A stretch of DNA of 12,081 nucleotides from an uncultured Lachnospiraceae bacterium (GTDB taxonomy: Bacteria > Bacillota > Clostridia > Lachnospirales > Lachnospiraceae). Below are positions 6,862 to 12,081 of this stretch, in pieces (positions within the stretch are counted from its first letter, which is position 1; each line of letters begins with the position of its first letter). The position numbers and the translations under genes are program-made. Location of the stretch: NCBI GenBank assembly GCA_947177515.1, contig CAMWUU010000063.1:1-12081 (forward strand). Reading direction: 5' to 3'. The notes beneath the pieces are model-generated. The model saw only the letters and a list, made by a program, of their open reading frames with translations, searched no databases and was not told the DNA's origin.

Positions 6862-7554
6862 CTACCGTTCCCTCTCCATAAGATGTTCCAGTTGTGGGAA
6901 TTTCCTAGCAATGCCAAGCCCTTTTCCTTTCCCCGTTAGCCCTGGCACAGTTTCCTCAATGCGGCGGATCAACGCGCCCACAGTATCCAGACCTTCCCGA
7001 TCAAGGTCACTGTCCATCATCCTTAGCTTTACCAGCCCGGAATGGAGGATTGTAAGTTCCGTTTCATTAAATAATTTTTTTGCATCCACCAGCCCGCTGC
7101 GCAGGGCGAAATCCTCGAAGGCAGCTTCTTTGTTATAAAAATACTGCCGTTGAATGGGGATTCCCCCCTGTCTGGTATCCTCCCGGTACGTGGAGAGGAC
7201 ATAGCCCAAAAGCGGATGATACTTGCAGCTTAGGACAACCCCATTATGCTGGTTAATCCGCACTACCCCATTTTCCTCTTCCTTTGCGGTTTTCTCCCCA
7301 TACGGTTTTTCTGTACAGATTCCACAGGAAATTGCCGTAGTTTTCGCAAGGGTTTTAAGCTGTTCCAAATGCTTCTCCTCCACTTTGGCAAATGGGTTCA
7401 CAAGGATGGTATCCTGTCTGGTATAAAAGGCAAGTGGCTTATCTTTCCGGTAGATGTCCGCTATATAATCCGGGGAAGATGGCGGCTTAATCGTGTATCC
7501 TTTTTTTGGCAATAACCCAAAATATGCTTGGTAAAACTCCGTTTTGCTTTTGAT
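6862..7554 (-). CDS. unrecognised soluble protein with an apparent ATC start
   Basis: About 230 residues from the ATC at 7554, soluble in character, and not a family I recognise. Features seen: an aromatic N-terminus (FYQAYFGLLPKKGY), a CGICTEKPYG segment, a region with YHPLLGYVLSTYRED, and a charged C-terminal third with possible helices (RMMDSDLDREGLD, ALIRRIEETV). The first standard start in frame is TTG at 7512, which has a weak ribosome site and would drop the first 14 residues. A strong AAGGGGGG lies seven bases before the ATC, the distance at which starts normally sit. An ATG beside it (7561-7559) is in another frame and touches the ribosome site. It follows the relaxase by 23 bases and precedes the frameshifted gene by 46. 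Its place between relaxase and coupling protein hints at a relaxosome accessory role, which is inference. Confidence 0.65.
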   Translation of the reverse strand: MKSKTEFYQAYFGLLPKKGYTIKPPSSPDYIADIYRKDKPLAFYTRQDTILVNPFAKVEEKHLEQLKTLAKTTAISCGICTEKPYGEKTAKEEENGVVRINQHNGVVLSCKYHPLLGYVLSTYREDTRQGGIPIQRQYFYNKEAAFEDFALRSGLVDAKKLFNETELTILHSGLVKLRMMDSDLDREGLDTVGALIRRIEETVPGLTGKGKGLGIARKFPQLEHLMERER

Positions 7555-7577
7555 GGTGCATCCCCCCTTTTATAAAA

Positions 7578-8810
7578 TCAGTGTTCATATCCTTTATCCT
7601 GATACCGCAGATACCATTCTTTTTTTGCTTCCCTTGACAATTCCCCGCCCCCTGCCCTAAGATAATCTGCAAACTGGCGTTCGTTTGCCCCCACTACCCC
7701 AGTGAGCAGATCGAACATTCCCACAATCATCTGTCCCATGTAGGATTCCTGGCGGTGATGCAGGTAATCTGCTTCCCGCCCCTCGCTGTCCAAGCGGTTT
7801 AAGGTCTTTACCATCCCTAATATTCGGTTGGCAAGGATTTTGTCCGCTTCCGCCCCGAAATCCTGCCGCCGGGTTTCGAAGTATGTTTCGCTGCCACCAT
7901 ACAGGAGAACCATCTTCATTTTACTTTCCACATAGTCCTCTTTCTTCTTTTGCAGGCTGGGCAGTTCGGACAGGAGATATGCCACAAGGCTGTCTACCTG
8001 CGTCTTTACTCTTGGTGGCAGTAGCTGGTAGGTAATTCTTCCCTGCTCTGGGAGGGTGGCTTTGATCTGGAATACCTGTTTTGCCGCCCCGGCAAGTACT
8101 TTCCCATCAAAATCAAAGAAATCCGATAACTCCAATTCTACATCGAACCCTTTCCGAATCCGTTGGTAGTGTTTCCACCCCATCTGCCGGATACGGCTTT
8201 CAAAATCCTCCACCAGCCCATCCCCAAACCTGCGCATTTCTGCCGCCGCCTTATTTTTTTCCTTCCCATACGCCTGTATCTGGTTCGCAAAGGTATCCTT
8301 AATCATCTGTCTGCGGATTCCATCCGGGATGGCAGGATGGGTAAACGGGTTTTTGATCTTTGCACGCCCTTCGGATTTATCCCAGAACACGATATGGACA
8401 TGGGGGTGTTCTTTTTCTGGGTGGAGTGCCGCAGCCCACTGGAAGTTTTCACGCCGGATGCCGTTCTTTTCCGCAATGGTGCGGATATGGTTTTCGATAT
8501 ATCGCTGCCATGCCTTCTGGTCGTACAGGTAGAGTTCCTTTGCAGTTTCCGCCCCAAAGGAAACCACACTGCGGTACATGGTGATATGCCTTTTCAAATT
8601 TTTGAAAACAAGTTGTGCCACGGATTTCCAGTCTGGGAAATCCACCCGTAGGCTGCCCGGTATCAGGCAGCCAAACAGCCCGTGATCCATCCCCTCATTC
8701 CGCGCTACCCCAGGACGGGTGGCAATATAGCGGATATGGGCATAATTCTTACTTGCGGTGCTTTTGAAGTTTGGGTTAAGGAATCTTTGTTTGTAGACTA
8801 AGATAGAAAT
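7578..8810 (-). CDS. MobP3-like conjugative relaxase with an apparent ATT start
   Basis: Relaxases nick oriT at one strand, stay bound to the 5' end through a tyrosine, and pilot the strand into the recipient. From the ATT at 8810 the protein is 410 residues. Seen: an N-terminal strand (ILVYKQRFLNPN), the segment NYAHIRYIATRPGV (22-35), which holds candidate catalytic tyrosines Tyr23 and Tyr28, a DHGLFG segment (42-47), and the metal-binding HPHVHIVFWDK (135-145). These match the MobP/MobP3 style. The first in-frame standard start is ATG 8690; starting there would remove the whole N-terminal 40 residues, including both tyrosines. AAAAGGGGG lies seven bases before ATT. The in-frame codon just upstream is TGA (8816-8814). 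Residues past 150 are a long helical tail with charged segments. Confidence 0.78.
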   Translation of the reverse strand: MSILVYKQRFLNPNFKSTASKNYAHIRYIATRPGVARNEGMDHGLFGCLIPGSLRVDFPDWKSVAQLVFKNLKRHITMYRSVVSFGAETAKELYLYDQKAWQRYIENHIRTIAEKNGIRRENFQWAAALHPEKEHPHVHIVFWDKSEGRAKIKNPFTHPAIPDGIRRQMIKDTFANQIQAYGKEKNKAAAEMRRFGDGLVEDFESRIRQMGWKHYQRIRKGFDVELELSDFFDFDGKVLAGAAKQVFQIKATLPEQGRITYQLLPPRVKTQVDSLVAYLLSELPSLQKKKEDYVESKMKMVLLYGGSETYFETRRQDFGAEADKILANRILGMVKTLNRLDSEGREADYLHHRQESYMGQMIVGMFDLLTGVVGANERQFADYLRAGGGELSREAKKEWYLRYQDKGYEH

Positions 8811-8884
8811 GTTTCATCCCCCTTTTCTGGCGATCCCCATGTCATCTTTTACAAAAATTGTTTCTGGCACATTCCTTTTTCTTT

Positions 8885-9883
8885 TTACTGTTCTGGTTCC
8901 ATATCCAACAATTCCTGCTCGCCCAGATGTCTTTGCATTTCCAAAGGGAAATATCCCCTTAACAATTCCTCGGTTTCTTCCCTTGTGGTTGCCAGCGAAA
9001 TACTTTGGCTCTCCCGATCATATCGATACACCTGGTCGGAGAGAACTTCTTCCGGTCGGACTTCTTGACGGTTAATTTCCATTACCATATATTGCAATTC
9101 CTTTGCTTCCATCCCCCCATCTGCTTTCATAACCAGCACCTCATGGATGCTGCTCGGAAGGATGAAGAGGTCGGCATTACTGTTTTCCGCCAGTGTCTGT
9201 AATACTTCTGGATACAGGAGGGTTGCCGCCCCATATTCTCCCTTTGCATTGGTCATAACGTACAGTTCCCCAAGATTACAGGATACTTGTTCCGGTTTCT
9301 GGTTCACTTCCCCGCTTATAAGGAAATCATTTAGATTTTTTATCTGGACTGGCATCTGATGCTGCATGTTTTGCAAAGCCTCCCTATAAAGGGAATCTAT
9401 GTCCTGTCCCCATTGTTCCAGCAGCCCGTTTGCAACCAAAATCCCTTCTGTACTGTCCTTTTCGTTATTTGTATGTAAATGGAAGGTTGCTACAAGGTCA
9501 GTTCCCTCAATTTCCTTACAAGGACAGCTTTTCAGTCGTTCTTGATTACTTTCTTTCGCTAAAAGTTGCATCCAAAGCCTGTTTTTTATCTTCTCAAAGT
9601 CAAGCAAATCCTGTTCTTTCTGGTTTTGCTTGACACACTCGTCTGCAATCTGCGACAGTACCATTTCTTCGGTATCCCCGTTTAATCGCATTTGGTAATA
9701 CTGCCCCAGATCAAATGCGAACGGGAACGTTTGCCCTTCCTTCTGGATGATCAGGCTCACTCCCATCCTATCATTATTCCTGGGCGTACTCTGGGCAGTT
9801 ACCACTGCGGACTGATATTCTTCCGGTAAAAAATCGCGTATCCTGTTTTTTACCTGCCGGATAAATAACGCAAATTGTTCCAT
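8885..9883 (-). CDS. DUF5688 family protein
   Basis: A 332-residue cytoplasmic protein of the DUF5688 type, common in Lachnospiraceae mobile elements and of unknown function. The N-terminus starts with FIRQVKNRIRDFLP, the middle is charged and helical, and the C-terminal half contains the family's recognisable run: ELYVMTNAKGEYGAA, YPEVLQTLAEN, LFILPSSIHEVLVM, and SDQVYRYDRE. The ATG at 9883 follows AAGGGGG at eight-base spacing, a good reference for the shifted starts of the next two genes. No catalytic motif is evident. It stands between the ribbon-helix-helix protein and the relaxase, so a link to DNA processing is possible but not shown. Confidence 0.82.
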   Translation of the reverse strand: MEQFALFIRQVKNRIRDFLPEEYQSAVVTAQSTPRNNDRMGVSLIIQKEGQTFPFAFDLGQYYQMRLNGDTEEMVLSQIADECVKQNQKEQDLLDFEKIKNRLWMQLLAKESNQERLKSCPCKEIEGTDLVATFHLHTNNEKDSTEGILVANGLLEQWGQDIDSLYREALQNMQHQMPVQIKNLNDFLISGEVNQKPEQVSCNLGELYVMTNAKGEYGAATLLYPEVLQTLAENSNADLFILPSSIHEVLVMKADGGMEAKELQYMVMEINRQEVRPEEVLSDQVYRYDRESQSISLATTREETEELLRGYFPLEMQRHLGEQELLDMEPEQ

Positions 9884-9912
9884 GCTTCATTCCCCCTTAT
9901 CATTATCTCAGT

Positions 9913-9969
9913 TTATTTTTTGGTCTTTTCCGACCTGTTCTTTTCGCTTGCTTTTCTGGATACAGCCAA
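9913..9969 (-). CDS. possible 18-residue basic micro-ORF
   Basis: A short frame from TTG 9969 to TAA 9913, with AGGGGGAAAG just before it. The peptide is polar and basic (Lys/Arg/Ser-rich) and fits exactly in the gap between the RHH protein and DUF5688. A small GGTC/GACC hairpin covers its end. It is too short to be judged by codon use; it may be chance or a leader. Confidence 0.25.
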   Translation of the reverse strand: MAVSRKASEKNRSEKTKK

Positions 9970-9980
9970 TCTTTCCCCCT

Positions 9981-10457
9981 CTATAATTTGCCTGCGATCT
10001 CCCGTAGGTTGTCCGTATCGTATAAAAAGCTATTGACCTGGAAATCTTTTTTCTGCATATAGTCCACTCCTAATGCAATAGCATTGCTTAACATCTGGTC
10101 AAACTGGTCGGCTGTTCCCTCCTGTGCCATATTCATCAGCACTTTGACCAACAAGAAAAAAGCGGCAGCATCCACTTTCCCCGATTTCATGTGCATCTTT
10201 GCAATCCGGTTCGTCTGCTGTTCTACTACTGCCTTGATATCTTCAATTCGGTAGATTGCCTGAAGTTCCTGCCGGATGATTCCCGCGATAAAATCAATAT
10301 CCTGTCGGTAGCTTTCTACATCCAGCCCTTTTTCAATATAGCGGCGGATTTGTTCATTCCGTGAGATATGTCCGCGGGTTGCCATCCTGTCCACCTGTTC
10401 GCACATCTCCCTTGTCAAATAGACAGAGGTAATGATGCGGTCATCCCGTTTTGCCAT
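9981..10457 (-). CDS. ribbon-helix-helix DNA-binding protein, likely relaxosome accessory
   Basis: A 158-residue protein whose N-terminal 50 residues have the ribbon-helix-helix pattern: a short strand (ITSVYLT, about 9-15), a first helix (REMCEQVDRMATRG), a turn (HISRNEQ) and a second helix (IRRYIEKGL). The rest is helical and lacks a known motif. RHH proteins of this kind (MobC/NikA-like) bind near oriT and help the relaxase, or act as repressors of the transfer operon. The ATG at 10457 follows AAAGGG. It is the first gene downstream of the candidate oriT spacer and starts the run of conjugation genes, which supports either role. Which of the two it does cannot be read from the sequence. 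Confidence 0.75.
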   Translation of the reverse strand: MAKRDDRIITSVYLTREMCEQVDRMATRGHISRNEQIRRYIEKGLDVESYRQDIDFIAGIIRQELQAIYRIEDIKAVVEQQTNRIAKMHMKSGKVDAAAFFLLVKVLMNMAQEGTADQFDQMLSNAIALGVDYMQKKDFQVNSFLYDTDNLREIAGKL

Positions 10458-10491
10458 ACTAATCCCTTTCCCACTTATTGTGATCTTATCA

Positions 10492-10535
10492 CCAAGGGAG
10501 TCCTATGGTTTGTTATGGCAACGCTTTCCCCTTGG
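10492..10535. other. candidate oriT/operator inverted repeat
   Basis: In the spacer between the nuclease terminator and the RHH gene, CCAAGGG (10492-10498) and CCCTTGG (10529-10535) form a perfect 7-base inverted repeat enclosing about 30 bases with two direct TATGG copies. Its place next to an RHH gene and upstream of the relaxase is typical for oriT or for autoregulation by the RHH protein. No nick motif is recognised, so the call is tentative. Confidence 0.3.
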
Positions 10536-10554
10536 CATGATTACTTATACAACA

Positions 10555-10608
10555 AAAAATGGAAGACATATCCATTCCTGTCACGGAACAAATATGCCTT
10601 CCATTTTT
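10555..10608 (-). terminator. strong hairpin terminator of the Rpn nuclease gene
   Basis: Arms AAAAATGGAAG.CATAT (10555-10571) and ATATG.CTTCCATTTTT (10592-10608) pair over 16 of 17 positions with one mismatch, with a small TTCC/GGAA stem in the loop. A-T runs lie on both outer ends, so it would end transcripts from either side. It starts 22 bases after the nuclease stop. Confidence 0.75.
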
Positions 10609-10629
10609 ACTGTGTCTATTTGCAGGCTG

Positions 10630-11712
10630 TCAGACCAACCTAAGCCATTTTTCTACTTCTTCCACCGAGTAACCAACCACCTGTGCAATTTCTTTTGTTG
10701 CCATCCCCATTTCATACAGCTTTTTTGCACTTTCCTTGGCCTTTTTTAATTCGCCTCGTTGCTCGCCAATCTGTTCACCTTCCCGCCTGCCAATCTGTTC
10801 ACCTTCCTGCCTGCCAATCTGCTTTCCCCGCTGCTCACCAATCTGTTCACCTTCTCGCTTTCCTCTCTGCTCTGCCTCCATCTGCATCTCCTGGATTGCC
10901 TTACACACATCGACCACCTCCTCGCTTTTCTTATATTTTATCCCTGAATTTGTAACCGCCTGGATTACATCCACCGCCCTGTGTTCCAGTTCCCTGAACC
11001 GCTTTTGGTTGCTTTCCAGTATCCGGTTTAGTTCCTCCTTATCCTCGGAATACTTGATGAAAAGCAGGACTTCCCTCAGGCTCGACTGGAATTTCATGAT
11101 CTCCTCGTCCGTCATTTGTGCTGGGGCAATCAGGCGTACATGGTAGTTATCCATACAAGCTCTCACTGCTGGATCGGATACTTCCATCATGTCAAATAAG
11201 CTAAGTGGACCATCCCATGGTTTTGAACTAAACAAGATGGTCACGGTGATGGAGGGGATCAGTTTGTCTTCTTTCCAGAATCCACTAAGGAATTCATCCG
11301 TACTGGGAATTTTCCCTCCTTTGGTTTCCTCCACTTTTTCTTTTTGTTCTTTTCTTTCTTTTTTGTGCGACTTTGCTGCCTCTTCCACCTGTCCGGCATA
11401 GTCCAGCATATCATATAAACCATTCCTCACGGGCATTGCAAAATGCACCCGACGCTGGTTCTCCACCCCATAAAGCACATATTCGATTTTCCCGTCCGTC
11501 ATTGCGGCATACAATTTCTGCACATCCCGGAATTTCTGGACTGGGACAACCGTACCGTCCGCGCCATAAGGCAAAGCAATCTTTGTAGAATCACGTTCCA
11601 TCAACTGCTCTGGTTCAATCACCTGCCGCCCTTGGTAAACATAGTAATTAAAAATATCTGCAAAGATGCTTGCATCCTGTACATAAGCTTTGGTAATGGT
11701 ATCAGCTTTCAA
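10630..11712 (-). CDS. Rpn family recombination-promoting nuclease / PD-(D/E)XK transposase-like
   Basis: A 360-residue member of the Rpn family (PD-(D/E)XK nuclease, often labelled putative transposase), proteins that cut DNA and stimulate RecA-independent recombination in E. coli. Seen: ADIFNYYVYQGRQVIEPEQL (about 18-37), ALPYGADGTVVPVQKFRDV, the ENQRRVHFAMPVRN segment, then the FLSGFWKEDKLIPSITV and WDGPLSLFDMM segments characteristic of the Lachnospiraceae subfamily. A Gln/Glu/Gly/Arg repeat region (about 285-318) follows, and a helix-turn-helix-like end (ATKEIAQVVGYSVEEVEKW). The start is TTG at 11712 with AAAGGGGTGG ahead of it. It has its own promoter and terminator and so is likely cargo beside the conjugation operon rather than part of it. 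I could not confirm every catalytic residue. Confidence 0.85.
   Translation of the reverse strand: MKADTITKAYVQDASIFADIFNYYVYQGRQVIEPEQLMERDSTKIALPYGADGTVVPVQKFRDVQKLYAAMTDGKIEYVLYGVENQRRVHFAMPVRNGLYDMLDYAGQVEEAAKSHKKERKEQKEKVEETKGGKIPSTDEFLSGFWKEDKLIPSITVTILFSSKPWDGPLSLFDMMEVSDPAVRACMDNYHVRLIAPAQMTDEEIMKFQSSLREVLLFIKYSEDKEELNRILESNQKRFRELEHRAVDVIQAVTNSGIKYKKSEEVVDVCKAIQEMQMEAEQRGKREGEQIGEQRGKQIGRQEGEQIGRREGEQIGEQRGELKKAKESAKKLYEMGMATKEIAQVVGYSVEEVEKWLRLV
10765..10860 (-). repeat. four 24-base tandem repeats in the nuclease gene
   Basis: Four units of 24 bases start at 10765, 10789, 10813 and 10837 (each begins with GCCAATCTG or ACCAATCTG on plus). Each codes for eight residues of the type (R/K)xEGEQIG; the third unit has diverged. 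Such in-frame repeats in Rpn proteins vary in copy number by slippage. Confidence 0.85.
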
Positions 11713-11783
11713 TGGTATCCACCCCTTTCCTCATAAAATATATTGTAGGCAATGGATGTTTTTCCCTTGCCTTTGTTGGTTCT

Positions 11784-11812
11784 ATTATACGAAAAATTTA
11801 GGCTTTTTTCAA
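11784..11812 (-). promoter_or_regulatory. sigma-A-type promoter for the Rpn nuclease gene
   Basis: Reading on the minus strand, TTGAAA (11812-11807) and TATAAT (11789-11784) are separated by 17 bases, five of six and six of six matches to consensus. The start point would be near 11777, leaving about 65 bases before the TTG start with a good ribosome site. This is the best promoter in the window. Confidence 0.8.
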
Positions 11813-11991
11813 GTAAATTCAAAACATTCGGTCACTGGAAAAGGATGTTGGTTTGAAACAGTTGGCATTCTTATCTCCCTTGCTTTTTTACAGGAAATAC
11901 TCCTTCCGTTTTATATCTGCCAATCTATCATTTATGATACCTCTTTTTCATTGTTCCCGCTTTCCCTGTCATTTTCTCCCATCCACTACTT

Positions 11992-12023
11992 TTTAACAAA
12001 GGTTCTTCCCGTTTAACAAAGGT
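11992..12023. repeat. two direct repeats of TTTAACAAAGGT
   Basis: Perfect 12-base copies at 11992-12003 and 12012-12023, spaced 20 bases start to start, or about two helical turns. This spacing suits a protein bound on one face of the DNA. They may be regulatory sites of the neighbouring unit on the right. Not tied to any known site. Confidence 0.55.
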
Positions 12024-12040
12024 ACAGGCTTTGCCTGTAC
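12022..12040. repeat. perfect hairpin GTACAGGC-TTT-GCCTGTAC
   Basis: An 8-base perfect stem with a three-base loop, overlapping the second direct repeat by two bases. It has no long U-run after it on either strand, so it is a weak terminator candidate at best. Confidence 0.5.
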
Positions 12041-12051
12041 GGTGTTTCCTT

Positions 12052-12068
12052 GGTTTGTTTCACAAACC
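12052..12068. repeat. small hairpin GGTTTG-TTTCA-CAAACC
   Basis: A 6-base perfect inverted repeat near the right edge. It lies 11 bases from the stronger hairpin. No function assigned. Confidence 0.35.
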
Positions 12069-12081
12069 TATTCCTGCCTTG

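Larger units (their letters stand above)
11713..12081. other. 369-base gene-free stretch at right edge
   Basis: No frame here has gene-like character. A frame reading in from the right edge on minus stops near 12013 after about 22 codons and is unremarkable. The stretch holds the nuclease promoter (11784-11812), two direct repeats and two small hairpins. Tiny frames of under 20 codons follow AAGGGAGA near 11875 and elsewhere, but none has support beyond a ribosome-site-like sequence. Confidence 0.6.

Noticed and set aside
7487..7672. 61-residue frame including the ATG at 7561-7559
   Set aside because: It runs through the end of the relaxase in another frame and has no coherent protein features. 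The frame of the following gene is far better supported.
10765..10860. CRISPR-like array
   Set aside because: The repeats are contiguous without spacers and lie in a coding frame, so this is a coding tandem repeat.
10736..11146. 136-residue plus-strand frame with Ser/Pro/Cys repeats
   Set aside because: Antisense to the 24-base repeats of the nuclease gene; the repeats in its protein merely mirror these.
1..12081. tRNA, rRNA, insertion-sequence ends and integrase/att sites
   Set aside because: I looked and saw no tRNA-like cloverleaf, rRNA core sequence, terminal inverted repeats with transposase, or recombinase gene in the window.

Overview
The window looks like part of an integrative conjugative element from a Gram-positive anaerobe of the Lachnospiraceae/Clostridia type. 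The evidence is the gene set: a Gram-positive type IV secretion module (VirD4-like coupling protein, VirB2-like small membrane protein, TrbL/VirB6-like, PrgI-like), a MobP-type relaxase, DUF5688, a SpoVG homologue, an Rpn-family nuclease and a C5-cytosine methyltransferase. Ribosome binding sites are purine-rich (AGGAGG or AAGGGGG). I cannot name the species. All genes I can support lie on the minus strand, so the biological reading order runs from right to left.

From the right edge: 11713-12081 has no convincing gene. It holds a near-consensus sigma-A-type promoter reading leftward, two 12-base direct repeats and two small hairpins. The promoter drives an Rpn-family PD-(D/E)XK nuclease gene (10630-11712) that ends in a strong hairpin terminator (10555-10608), so it is a separate transcription unit. 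A spacer with an inverted repeat (a possible oriT) follows. Then comes the DNA-processing block: a ribbon-helix-helix protein (9981-10457), a possible 18-residue micro-ORF, a DUF5688 protein (8885-9883), the MobP3-like relaxase (7578-8810), and two unrecognised proteins (6862-7554 and 5974-6815).

The transfer-channel block follows: VirD4-like coupling protein (3643-5931), VirB2/pilin-like protein (3253-3609), a 170-base structured spacer, a DUF6133-type single-pass protein (2831-3082), SpoVG (2432-2722), TrbL-like channel protein (about 1562-2404), a 69-residue membrane protein (1342-1551), PrgI-like protein (985-1332) and a C5-cytosine methyltransferase that overlaps PrgI by four bases and runs off the left edge. 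The VirB4 ATPase and cell-wall hydrolase expected in such modules are not in the window and would be expected further left.

Working model: the RHH protein and relaxase nick oriT, VirD4 hands the relaxase-DNA complex to the TrbL/PrgI/VirB2-like channel, and the methyltransferase may protect the incoming DNA from restriction. Three points stand out. The relaxase and the gene after it both lack a usable ATG/GTG/TTG start and seem to begin at ATT and ATC, at the same distance from the Shine-Dalgarno sequence. The gene before virD4 carries a one-base frameshift. The 170-base spacer after the VirB2-like gene holds three inverted repeats.
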